Shown here: in pieces, positions 1 through 6,236 of the stretch
Layout of the letters: every line of letters starts with the position of its first letter
Numbering within the stretch: position 1 is the first letter of the stretch
DNA from: Peptococcaceae bacterium
Lineage (GTDB): Bacteria > Bacillota > Peptococcia > Peptococcales > Peptococcaceae
DNA: 16,164 bases
Direction: 5' to 3'
Assembly: GCA_019420345.1 (NCBI GenBank)
Contig: JAHZHI010000036.1
Coordinates: 1-16,164, forward strand
Translations under genes and position numbers: made by a program
The notes under the pieces: generated by a model
Seen by the model: the letters and a program-made list of their open reading frames with translations, nothing else
Databases searched by the model: none
Told to the model about the DNA's origin: nothing

Positions 1-331
1 GCAATATGCGCTTAGCGTTAAAATGCCAAACGAATACGATCAAAATCGTTTTGGAAAATTGATTGACAAAATTGAGGAGGAACAGATTTCGCTTGATCCA
101 CATGCTCGAGCGGAGACTATACTCCATTTATATTTATTCCTAGCCACACACTGGGAGGAATTATACCGCGATCCTAGTTACTATCACGCCCTAGCAATGA
201 TATGTGTCGTTCTCGAAGATCCTATCATTGATCCTGACGATTTGCAAAATTATGCGTTAACATTGCGCGCCATCAGCATGTTCCTCCTCTCGTGTGAGCA
301 AGCAAATTTGGAAATGCGAATGAATAGATAG
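1..331 (+). CDS. XRE-family HTH regulator, 3' part (continues from 15520)
   Basis: This is the C-terminal third of the regulator that starts at 15520. The frame enters at base 2 (CAA TAT GCG CTT) directly after the GTG codon ending at 16110. The ATG at 23 is internal and has no ribosome binding site. The segment is rich in Leu, Glu and Tyr (LIDKIEEEQISLD, ILHLYLFLATHWEELY) and predicted helical, consistent with a C-terminal dimerisation or ligand domain. It ends at TAG 329-331, six bases before the first palindrome of the structured region. No separate function should be assigned to this 102-residue fragment. Confidence 0.85.
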   Translation, partial: QYALSVKMPNEYDQNRFGKLIDKIEEEQISLDPHARAETILHLYLFLATHWEELYRDPSYYHALAMICVVLEDPIIDPDDLQNYALTLRAISMFLLSCEQANLEMRMNR

Positions 332-336
332 GGAAT

Positions 337-606
337 GCAAGGGGCTAGCCCCTTGCCGCGGGGTCTGGGGGCGCGGAGCCCCCAGAACAAAGCCGCCCGC
401 CAGTAGGACGGTCACACTGGCACTGGTTGTAACAGTGTCTGTGTGATGTAAAGTCCGAAGGCGGGCGGCGCGGGGTAGACCAGATACAGGACGTTGCGCA
501 TCAGCGCATGGTCCTGTATCTGGTCGAAGGGGCAGCGCCCCTTGTGCAGTGTCAACCGACACTGCACGGGGGGGCGTCCAGCGGGGGGATACCCCCCTGC
601 TGGCAA
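337..606. repeat. GC-rich array of tandem perfect hairpins
   Basis: Non-coding and much more GC-rich than its surroundings. Hairpins in order: 337-356 (20-bp perfect palindrome, half GCAAGGGGCT); 365-385 (stem CTGGGGGC, 5-nt loop); 392-469 (outer stem GCCGCCCGCC/GGCGGGCGGC, with nested GGAC/GTCC, TCACAC/GTGTGA and CACTG/CAGTG); 478-525 (15-bp perfect stem GACCAGATACAGGAC, inner TGCGC/GCGCA); 529-541 (GGGGC/GCCCC); 544-567 (10-bp stem GTGCAGTGTC, loop AACC); 578-603 (CCAGC+GGGGGG, one bulge). None is followed by a T tract, so these are not ordinary terminators. ORFs across the region are by-products of GC content. It may be a single-strand folded DNA element (transfer or lagging-strand origin) or a structured RNA. 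Confidence 0.85.
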
Positions 607-611
607 GATAA

Positions 612-725
612 GGCGCTTGCGCCGGTGGCATCTTTTTGAGCAACCGCGAAAAAAATGCCATATCTTGTATATGGCAAAAAATGAAATGACTGCCATATAG
701 GGGGAAAGGTGGGAACCCCCGGCAG
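612..725. repeat. Second hairpin cluster, candidate oriT region
   Basis: Continuation of the structured region: GGCGC/GCGCC (612-623); TGGCAT...ATGCCA (626-660) with a CTTTTT/AAAAAA inner stem; GCCATAT/ATATGGC (658-676 approx.); and CTGCC + GGGGG...CCCCC + GGCAG (690-725). The ATATGGC arm and the following TGCCATAT form further alternative pairings. MobV relaxases normally nick within inverted repeats a short distance upstream of their own gene, so the oriT is expected in 610-858. I cannot place the nick because no exact match to a known MobV nick sequence is visible. Confidence 0.55.
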
Positions 726-789
726 GAGTGCATCGACTGCCTCAACGATGCGCAGCATCGATGCAATGCGAGCCTCAAGCGAGCAAAAT

Positions 790-840
790 CACGCATGATA
801 TATCATGCGTGAAAACGAGCCAAAGCATATATGCTTTGGC
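790..840. promoter_or_regulatory. Twin 22-bp perfect palindromes before mobV
   Basis: 790-811 (half-site CACGCATGATA) and 819-840 (half-site GCCAAAGCATA) are each perfect 22-bp palindromes with centres 29 bp apart, and the second ends only 4 bases before the relaxase ribosome binding site (about 844-850). They could be operators, oriT arms, or RNA stem-loops that control access to the ribosome binding site. The sequence does not distinguish these. Confidence 0.75.
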
Positions 841-858
841 AAGGAAGGAGATGGAAAG

Positions 859-1686
859 ATGGCTTCTCTCGAAAAATATACAGCTGGCAAAGTGAGTTAT
901 AAGCTCCGCCACAACAGCCGCGAAAGCCCAAAACCGCCAGCGAACATCGACATCGATCCAGAACGTTCCTATCTGAACTACACCCTGACACCAGAGCGCG
1001 GTACTACCGCGCGCGCGTGTAAAACCTACTATAATAAACGCCTTAAAGAAGTATATCACATGAATCGCGCAGACATCATTACTGCTGCACAGTGGGTAAT
1101 AACCGCACCGAAGGATTTAGCGTCAGATCAAGAGGAGCGTTTCTTTCATGAAACCTTCAATTTTTTGAACAGCCTATATGGCGATAAGAACTGCATCCAA
1201 TGTGTTGTCCATTATGATGAAGGAGTAAAAGGCCATGATGGCCAGATCATAGAAGGCCGCCCACACCTCCACTATGTATTTCTGCCAGTTGTCAAGAATA
1301 AAAAGTACCTGCAGCAAAATAAGAAAGGAAAGGTTACAAATAGGAACTCTTTTCGCGAGAAGCTGTGTGCAGACGAGCTTATTAATAAAAAACACCTCGA
1401 TGCTTTTCATCCGGATTATCAAAATTGGCTGGAAAAAGCAGGCATCAAGGCCACTGTCCACTCCGGAATTACCAGCGGTAAAAACCGCACCGTCAAAGAA
1501 CTCAAACAGAAAACACGCGAAATTGAACACCAGAAAGAGATTATTGCATCCCTAGAGGCCGAAAACAAGCAACTCAAAGAACGTATTCGTGAACTCGAAA
1601 TTGCTCTCGAAAAAGAACATGAAATTTCTCAGGAATGGGGAACTTCCTGGGGATCGATCGAAAAAACCCATGAAATAGAGTGGTGA
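859..1686 (+). CDS. mobV: MobV-family (Mob_Pre) relaxase
   Basis: Plasmid mobilisation relaxase that nicks one strand at oriT and pilots it to the recipient. The ATG at 859 is chosen because AAGGAAGGAG ends 9 bases upstream; earlier in-frame codons lie inside the palindromes. Product 275 aa. Residues 12-22 (VSYKLRHNSRE) carry the RHN.RE motif whose histidine (H18) matches the catalytic His of pMV158 MobM. Residues 117-140 contain HYDEG and PHLHYV, the metal-binding histidine motif of the family. The C-terminus (about 210-260) is a charged coiled coil. The protein is short: MobM is close to 500 residues, so the usual long C-terminal part is absent while the catalytic core is kept. It abuts the coupling-protein gene, so they form an operon. 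Its stop TGA (1684-1686) lies 6 bases before the next ATG. Confidence 0.92.
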   Translation: MASLEKYTAGKVSYKLRHNSRESPKPPANIDIDPERSYLNYTLTPERGTTARACKTYYNKRLKEVYHMNRADIITAAQWVITAPKDLASDQEERFFHETFNFLNSLYGDKNCIQCVVHYDEGVKGHDGQIIEGRPHLHYVFLPVVKNKKYLQQNKKGKVTNRNSFREKLCADELINKKHLDAFHPDYQNWLEKAGIKATVHSGITSGKNRTVKELKQKTREIEHQKEIIASLEAENKQLKERIRELEIALEKEHEISQEWGTSWGSIEKTHEIEW

Positions 1687-1692
1687 TTGTCC

Positions 1693-3408
1693 ATGAAAAA
1701 AAGACTTCTTACAGCATTAGGCATTTTACTTCTTGTATATATAGTGTTGAGATTCTACATTGCAACGCTTTCTTACGGCGTTTTTACTGATGCTATTCAC
1801 AATATGGTTACCGACCTTCTCACCGTCATTTTTATTATTCTTGGCATCTTTACCGCCATTATTATTTTCAAAACAGGATCATTACCAAATAAATCTCATC
1901 AGAAATCTACACTTAATACTACATTACATCAAAGCATGTCTATCTTATCCGATTCTCTAAAATACAGCAAAAATCCTTTAGAAATGGCCAAATTTCATGA
2001 AACATCCGATCCGTATAAGCTTGATTTGTCACAATACCCTATCCAAGATTGGACCGATGCAGAAGGCATTATTTTTGGCACTGCAAAAGGTCACTGTATT
2101 TATCGACCATCAAACGCTGATGGCAACATTGCACTTTTTGCATTACCCGGCGCCGGCAAAACCACCGCGCAAATCATCCCTACAGCGTTTAAATTTGCCG
2201 GCTCTGTCCTTGCTATTGATATCAAAGGCGACATTCTCGCCGCAACCAAACACTGGCGCAATATCAAAGTTTTTTCACCAAGCGACAAAGAACATAGCTG
2301 CCATTTTGATCCTTTTTCCGGCATCGCTGATATGACTCTTGAGGACCGCGATGAACGGCTGAACCAGATTGCACAAATCTTGATACCGCAAACAAAAGAA
2401 GACAAAGACAACTATTTTCACAATGGTGCTATCGCTTATTTCTGCGGCGTCTCCCATTATTTATTGGATCAAAATCCAGACACTCAATTTTCAGACGTGC
2501 TCGAAGCAATTATTTTGGGGAAAATTGGAAATGCTTTAGAAATCGTCCTAAAAGTCATTGCCAGCAATTCCATGATGGCCAAAAGTCATCTTGCAAGCTT
2601 CAAGGGAAACAGCGAAAAAAATGTAGCTGGCTGCTATGATGCTGCTGTTCGTGCACTCCGACCACTACTTACACTGCTCCCGCTATTAAACGATAAAGGA
2701 GACCGCATCTCAATTGATACGCTCAACGCTGGCTATGATATCTATATCGAAATCCCGCAGGATAAACTCTCAGTCTATTCCCCGATCACCACATTAATTG
2801 TCCAATCCTTCGTGCAAGATTTCATGAAGCGCCCAGACCGTTCAACGAATCAAGAAACACCCCCTATTCTTTTCCTACTCGACGAGTTTGCCCAGCTCCA
2901 GTTTGAGTTCAAAACAATTTCAACAGCACTATCTACTCTACGCAGCAAGAACGTATCTTTATTTTTGGCGATGCAAAGCATCGCACAGTTGGAAAATCGT
3001 TACGGCCAAGGACAGGCCAGAGAAATCATCGACACCTGTTCCTATATATCCGTAATGAGTGCACAAGATCCATCATCTCGCGACTTTTTCAGCAAACTTC
3101 TTGGTGAAAAAACAGTGCTGAAAAAACAAGGCGACACCACCATCGAACTGAAAGAACCTATCATAGAACCAGCAACCTTCGGTGATTTAGATGATCAAGT
3201 CCTTATCTATGCTCATGGTAAATACGTCATTGCCGATAAATGTTATTACTTTAATTCAAAGTATTATTGGCTGAAACAGAATAATCCTGACGATGACGAT
3301 AACGAGGACTACATATACGTCTCCGATTCGACCGATGGCGCGATTTATAAACTATATAAAGAACCTTCGTTACAATATCCCCCATCTGATCATTCATCTA
3401 ATCATTAA
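1693..3408 (+). CDS. Type IV coupling protein (VirD4/TraG family)
   Basis: Membrane ATPase that docks the relaxase-DNA complex onto a type IV secretion channel. Product 571 aa from ATG 1693 (a TTG at 1687 is less likely; the start is probably translationally coupled to mobV, since the only upstream GG-rich stretch overlaps the mobV stop). Two N-terminal membrane helices lie at about residues 5-30 and 40-60. The nucleotide-binding loop is ALPGAGKTT (150-158), followed by SVLAIDIKGD (a Walker-B-like TraG signature) and PPILFLLDEFAQL near residue 400, then the RSKNVSLFLAMQSIAQL segment typical of VirD4 proteins. The C-terminus is acidic (NPDDDDNEDY), a possible relaxase- or channel-contact tail. 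No VirB4, VirB6 or other channel gene is on the circle, so it must use a channel supplied in trans. Confidence 0.92.
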   Translation: MKKRLLTALGILLLVYIVLRFYIATLSYGVFTDAIHNMVTDLLTVIFIILGIFTAIIIFKTGSLPNKSHQKSTLNTTLHQSMSILSDSLKYSKNPLEMAKFHETSDPYKLDLSQYPIQDWTDAEGIIFGTAKGHCIYRPSNADGNIALFALPGAGKTTAQIIPTAFKFAGSVLAIDIKGDILAATKHWRNIKVFSPSDKEHSCHFDPFSGIADMTLEDRDERLNQIAQILIPQTKEDKDNYFHNGAIAYFCGVSHYLLDQNPDTQFSDVLEAIILGKIGNALEIVLKVIASNSMMAKSHLASFKGNSEKNVAGCYDAAVRALRPLLTLLPLLNDKGDRISIDTLNAGYDIYIEIPQDKLSVYSPITTLIVQSFVQDFMKRPDRSTNQETPPILFLLDEFAQLQFEFKTISTALSTLRSKNVSLFLAMQSIAQLENRYGQGQAREIIDTCSYISVMSAQDPSSRDFFSKLLGEKTVLKKQGDTTIELKEPIIEPATFGDLDDQVLIYAHGKYVIADKCYYFNSKYYWLKQNNPDDDDNEDYIYVSDSTDGAIYKLYKEPSLQYPPSDHSSNH

Positions 3409-3444
3409 AACACGTTTTAGGGTGGGTGGGCGGGAACATCATCA

Positions 3445-3476
3445 AAGGGAGCCGAATGGCTCCCTTCTTCCTTTTT
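3445..3476 (+). terminator. Rho-independent terminator after mobilisation operon
   Basis: 9-bp stem AAGGGAGCC / GGCTCCCTT with loop GAAT (3445-3466), followed by the T-rich stretch to 3476. It sits between the convergent coupling-protein gene and the minus-strand operon. The T tract is good only in the plus direction. Confidence 0.85.
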
Positions 3477-3666
3477 ATTTATCCTTTCCCTGCATCCATT
3501 GCCAGAATTCTTCTTTTAGCTCTGCTTCTTCAATAACCTGATAAACACTCGCTTGCATAGTATCCCACGCCATTTGAGAATGCCATCCCTGCAAGCTTCG
3601 TTTTTTTGACTCTTCGAACCACTCAAATTCCGCCGCGCGAAAGAACAAAACTTCTTTCAATGTCAT
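3475..3666 (-). CDS. Small protein of unknown function
   Basis: 63 residues from ATG 3666 (MTLKEVLFFRAAEFEWFEE...). I prefer this start to the upstream ATG at 3675 because its ATG overlaps the original TGA stop of the J-domain gene (ATGA, 3663-3666), a common coupling arrangement, and the purine-rich GGAAAGGGGGTGG precedes it. The protein is rich in Glu, Trp and Phe, with no signal peptide or membrane helix and no motif I recognise. It is the last gene of the minus-strand operon after DUF3846 and the J-domain gene. Because of the frameshift in that gene, coupling to this start is now probably lost. Confidence 0.65.
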   Translation of the reverse strand: MTLKEVLFFRAAEFEWFEESKKRSLQGWHSQMAWDTMQASVYQVIEEAELKEEFWQWMQGKDK

Positions 3667-4180
3667 ACCTGCCACCCCCTTTCCTTTAGCGCTTTGCGCG
3701 TCTCCTTTTCCTTCTTCTCTTGATCCTTATTGACCTGTATCGTCTTATACATGCTGCGGATGTCGTCCATGCTGTAGTGCTGTAGTCACCGCCACCCCAG
3801 CGCCGATACCCTGCAGGGGATCTGTACCAACAACCTTTCTTTCGATGCCATTTGAACCCCAGCGCTTTGAGCTTTTCTTTGTGTGGTTTTGTATCCCCAC
3901 TAACCCAGATAAAACATCCTATGATCTCAATAGTGATGTGTTCCAGCTTGATCAGCCATTGGAATTCCTGCGGCGTCTCTTCCGTGTCACGTTCGTAGGT
4001 TTCACCATCCTTGTTAATATGAACCTTTTTCACACGCTCAAACATGGTTTCATATTCGGCATTTAATTCCTTCATAGCCTCGTTACTACCGCCAACATCG
4101 GGATGCAACTTCAGGCACAAACGATGGTATTCTTTTTTCATCTCTTCCAAAGTCTGAATATCGTCTCTCAGGTATTTCAT
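3663..4180 (-). pseudogene. J-domain (DnaJ-like) protein, frameshifted by 8-bp duplication
   Basis: ATG 4180 has a GAGGGGG ribosome binding site. Residues 1-60 are a J-domain with the HPD motif at 26-28 (LCLKLHPDVGGSNEAM), which stimulates Hsp70 ATPase. The later part (KALGFKWHRKKGCWYRSPAGYR) matches the layout of small J-domain proteins common on Bacillota plasmids and phages. After residue 133 the frame breaks: TGCTGTAG is present twice in tandem (3770-3785). Removing one copy restores DYSMDDIRSMYKTIQVNKDQE... to a TGA at 3663-3665 and a 169-residue protein whose stop overlaps the next gene. As it stands, translation shifts into a very basic tail (IRRYRSIRIKRRRKRRRAKR) ending at 3686, giving 164 residues. 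The J-domain itself is intact, so residual function is possible. Confidence 0.85.
3770..3785. repeat. 8-bp tandem duplication causing frameshift
   Basis: Two adjacent copies of TGCTGTAG (3770-3777 and 3778-3785). One copy is expected from the reading frame of the J-domain gene. This is a typical slipped-strand product and could be reversible. Confidence 0.85.
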
Positions 4181-4192
4181 GATCTTACCCCC

Positions 4193-4513
4193 TCACTTCA
4201 AGGAAAATAATCTGCTGTAACGTTCGATCTGTTCATCTGTCAGGCTCTGGAACGATTCACTGTCGATCGGTGCCGAGCAGATGAAAAACGTGCCTGCGAT
4301 GATGTCCACCAGCTGGCCCCGATCATCCAATAACGGACGATTCAGCGCCAGGCCATTGAGCTTCCCTTCCTCGTTACAAACAATCGCCACTTCTTCCATC
4401 CATGGGTAAATCGCTTGAATATAGCCTCCGACAATCTCCTGCATAGCTTTCAAAGAACCATCAATTTCCTTCACCATTGGCTGGCGACCAACTTCAACAA
4501 CTAACACTTTCAT
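4193..4513 (-). CDS. DUF3846 domain protein
   Basis: 106 residues from ATG 4513 (MKVLVVEVGRQPMVKEIDGSL). The ribosome binding site AAAGGA lies 10 bases upstream; a TTG two codons earlier is less likely. The pattern GSLKAMQEIVGGYIQAIYP...VAIVCNEEGKLNGLALNR...DIIAGTFFIC is characteristic of the DUF3846 family, found on many Bacillota mobile elements and without an established biochemical role. There is no membrane segment. It is the first gene of a minus-strand operon, 12 bases upstream of the J-domain gene. I would not assign a function beyond mobile-element accessory protein. Confidence 0.85.
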   Translation of the reverse strand: MKVLVVEVGRQPMVKEIDGSLKAMQEIVGGYIQAIYPWMEEVAIVCNEEGKLNGLALNRPLLDDRGQLVDIIAGTFFICSAPIDSESFQSLTDEQIERYSRLFSLK

Positions 4514-4583
4514 AATCAAACCATCCTTTCAAAATTGAAAAATTCGTTTTCGAGAAGTCATGAGCTATTTTGTGGGGATGGCC

Positions 4584-4847
4584 TTCCGCCATCCAATGAT
4601 TCATGCCTAAGCCTCCCTTCTAGCTCATTCGTTTTCGATGTAGTCTTTCGCTTATTAGTGGGTTTGAGCTTGCCACAGCAGGAAAGCAAGGGTTCTGACA
4701 AGAGGCAAGCTTGCGAGACGCCGTAGGGCAGCTCTTGCAGGTTCCTTGCTTTTCTGCTTGGCTGAATATCTCAACCACTAAGCGAAAAGACGGAACGTAA
4801 GACGAATGCGGAAGGAGCGTGGCATGATCACTGAAAAGATGGCGGAT
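4584..4847. repeat. Giant imperfect inverted repeat (about 265 bp)
   Basis: Non-coding. The left arm (4584-4704) pairs along its whole length with the right arm (4731-4847), leaving an apex of about 26 nt. Matching blocks, left arm against the reverse complement of the right arm, in order: CCGCCATC; TGAT/TCATGCC; CTCC and TTC; CATTCGT; TTTCGCTTA; GTGG and TTGAG; GCCA.AGCAG.AAAGCAAGG; CTG and CAAGAG. Small gaps separate the blocks, and identity is roughly three quarters by eye. As single strand it would fold into one long rod with internal loops. A 12-bp direct repeat ATTCGTTTTCGA also occurs at 4542-4553 and 4627-4638. No open frame, promoter or target-site duplication is evident. It lies between the DUF3846 operon and the iterons. 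Confidence 0.8.
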
Positions 4848-4856
4848 AAAGATAAA

Positions 4857-4883
4857 AAGCAGGTACCCACTGGATACCTGCTT
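4857..4883 (-). terminator. Leftward terminator between iterons and giant inverted repeat
   Basis: 9-bp perfect stem AAGCAGGTA / TACCTGCTT with a 9-nt loop. On the minus strand the stem runs into TTTTTATCTTT, giving a Rho-independent terminator for leftward transcripts. No minus-strand gene lies immediately upstream, which implies a leftward transcript arising in the origin region (for example an antisense or primer RNA) or insulation of the inverted repeat. Confidence 0.6.
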
Positions 4884-4897
4884 ACAAAAATTAATCG

Positions 4898-5010
4898 AAA
4901 AAAAATTGACTAAAGGATGGTAAAAAAATTTAACTAGGGTAGTAAAAAAATTTTACTAGGGGGTAGTGAAAAAATTTGACTAGGGTGGTAAAAAAATTTG
5001 ACTTAAACAA
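4898..5010. repeat. Five iterons of the replication origin
   Basis: Five tandem 22-24-bp units with core AAAAAAATTTGACTAGGG, starting at about 4898, 4921, 4943, 4967 and 4989. Unit 1 reads ATTGACTAAAGG and unit 5 ends ACTTAAACAA, so the outer copies are the most divergent. Units 2, 3 and 4 differ by single bases and a 2-bp insertion. They are followed by a very AT-rich stretch (5004-5080). Position directly upstream of copG/rep fits an iteron-controlled theta-type origin recognised by the winged-helix Rep. Confidence 0.85.
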
Positions 5011-5084
5011 TAATAATAGAACAGAGATCCATTAATTTTATTAAAGAAATCCATCTATCATTCATTACAATAGAAAGAAGGAAA

Positions 5085-5136
5085 GACAGACAGACAGACA
5101 GACAGATGTACATCTATACACTTGTACATTTATACT
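5085..5136 (+). promoter_or_regulatory. GACA microsatellite and copG promoter/operator
   Basis: Five tandem GACA units (5085-5104) are followed by two TGTACAT motifs (5107-5113, 5123-5129; 16 bp apart), likely operator half-sites for a ribbon-helix-helix repressor. A possible promoter is TGTACA (5107-5112) with 18-bp spacing to TATACT (5131-5136), giving a leader of about 28 nt before the copG ATG. The microsatellite abuts the -35 region, so unit number could alter promoter or operator strength. Confidence 0.5.
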
Positions 5137-5170
5137 GTATGTGCTATCCTTATGAAAGGAGGTAATTACT

Positions 5171-5329
5171 ATGGCAAATGAGCAAGTCAAACATATCAAT
5201 TTAGCTGTTAGTGTTGATATCCATAAAGCAGCTAAACAAGCAGCTTTAGATAAAGATATTTCAATGTCAGAATACATCCGTAAAGCATTAGAAGATAAAC
5301 TAAAAAATGATAATTATATAAGGAGTTGA
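5171..5329 (+). CDS. copG: CopG-like ribbon-helix-helix repressor
   Basis: 52 residues from ATG 5171 with a strong AAAGGAGG ribosome binding site. The sequence begins MANEQVKHINLAVSVDIHKA and continues AKQAALDKDISMSEYIRKALEDKL: a beta-strand followed by two helices around a SMSEYIRKAL turn, the CopG/Arc/MetJ fold. Proteins of this kind next to rep repress transcription of the rep operon and set copy number. The last codons contain the rep ribosome binding site (AAGGAG), and rep starts 5 bases after the TGA, so the two are co-translated. TGTACAT repeats upstream are its probable operator. It might instead be the antitoxin half of a toxin-antitoxin pair, but no toxin partner is adjacent. Confidence 0.85.
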   Translation: MANEQVKHINLAVSVDIHKAAKQAALDKDISMSEYIRKALEDKLKNDNYIRS

Positions 5330-5334
5330 TCTAT

Positions 5335-6177
5335 ATGAAAGATCTCAACAAAGATGATGATCGTATTTTCGTTGAAGAAGATTCGGATTATCACGATCGC
5401 TTCATTATGTTGTACGAAGATTTTCTTCAAGCAGCACATAATTTATCATCGAGCGAATTTTTTGTGTTAATAATGCTGAAAAAATTTGCTAATTACAGAA
5501 CAGATGATGCATGGCCTTCTGTTGCTACATTAATGAAGTTAACTGGTTTATCAAAACCAACAGTATTGAATGCATTAAAAGGGTTAAATGAAAAAAATGT
5601 CGTAATCATAAAAAAACGATACGATTCAGAAAAGAAAATGTATCGCTCAAATTTGTATCATATTATTTCCAACCCAAATAACTGGAAAATCTCAAGAAAA
5701 GAAACAAAAAAAGTGCCTGATTCTACGACACTGGTTCGGCAAAACCAGACAAATATCGTTGAATCAGACAACAATGTTGTTTATTTACAAGAAAAAGATA
5801 CCACATCGATAAATTTATGTCAATCTTCTGTAGAAAAGTATGATATGGATTGGCTGAAAAATCATTATGATTATGATGCGCTCGTCGATGTTATGGACGA
5901 ATCTGATGCAAAGATGTTAATGGATTATATCTATGATATCCTTAATTCAGAACAGAAAACAATGACAATCGAAGGTACACCGTTGACGAGCAAGGGTGTT
6001 ATTCAACGTATCTTGGAATTGGATCATGAAGATCTTGAATTTGTAATGGATAAGTTTAAGTCGTCCACGAAAAAAATTCGTAACACGAAGGCTTATCTTC
6101 GTACGATAATGTACAATGCCAAGGCACAAAGTAATACAGAAATTAAGAATACGCTGCATCGTGACAATGTAATTTAG
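5335..6177 (+). CDS. rep: Winged-helix plasmid replication initiator (Rep)
   Basis: 280 residues from ATG 5335, preceded by AGGAG (5321-5325, 9-nt spacing); the in-frame TTG at 5326 is inside that site and rejected. Residues about 36-112 form a winged helix-turn-helix: LSSSEFFVLIMLKKFANYRTDD, then WPSVATLMKLTGLSKPTVLNALKGL (recognition) and the wing VVIIKKRYDSEKKMYRSNLYHI. This domain is typical of Bacillota plasmid Rep proteins and phage replisome organisers. The C-terminal half is mostly helical with no catalytic motif (no relaxase or rolling-circle tyrosine motif). The five iterons upstream and the coupled copG gene support the initiator role. Expression is probably limited by CopG. It ends in TAG just before a bidirectional terminator. 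Confidence 0.82.
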   Translation: MKDLNKDDDRIFVEEDSDYHDRFIMLYEDFLQAAHNLSSSEFFVLIMLKKFANYRTDDAWPSVATLMKLTGLSKPTVLNALKGLNEKNVVIIKKRYDSEKKMYRSNLYHIISNPNNWKISRKETKKVPDSTTLVRQNQTNIVESDNNVVYLQEKDTTSINLCQSSVEKYDMDWLKNHYDYDALVDVMDESDAKMLMDYIYDILNSEQKTMTIEGTPLTSKGVIQRILELDHEDLEFVMDKFKSSTKKIRNTKAYLRTIMYNAKAQSNTEIKNTLHRDNVI

Positions 6178-6202
6178 CTGTCAATGGGACTGTAATCCGT
6201 AA

Positions 6203-6236
6203 AAAGCCCAGGCGGTAATGCCTGGGCTTTGTTTTT
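6203..6236. terminator. Bidirectional terminator between rep and the KfrA-like gene
   Basis: 11-bp stem AAAGCCCAGGC / GCCTGGGCTTT (6203-6230) with loop GGTAAT. TTTTTT follows on the plus strand and TTTTT on the minus strand, so it can serve both convergent genes. Confidence 0.9.

Noticed and set aside
1..55. Terminal direct repeat of a phage genome
   Set aside because: No capsid, terminase, tail or lysis genes; a gene reads straight through the junction.
257..796. 179-codon and other open frames on either strand across the hairpin array
   Set aside because: They lack ribosome binding sites, have low-complexity Pro/Arg/Cys-rich translations and arise from GC-rich palindromes; frames are open on both strands over the same stems.
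4535..4726. 63-codon plus-strand frame in the origin-proximal spacer
   Set aside because: It overlaps the left arm of the giant inverted repeat, lacks a ribosome binding site and has a Ser/Leu-rich translation without homologous features.
4584..4847. Fold-back transposable element (MITE)
   Set aside because: No target-site duplication at the ends and pairing continues through the whole element instead of being confined to terminal repeats; not fully excluded.
4898..5010. Short regular repeats resembling a CRISPR array
   Set aside because: Units are contiguous without unique spacers, AT-rich, vary between copies and lie before rep; they are iterons. No cas gene is present.
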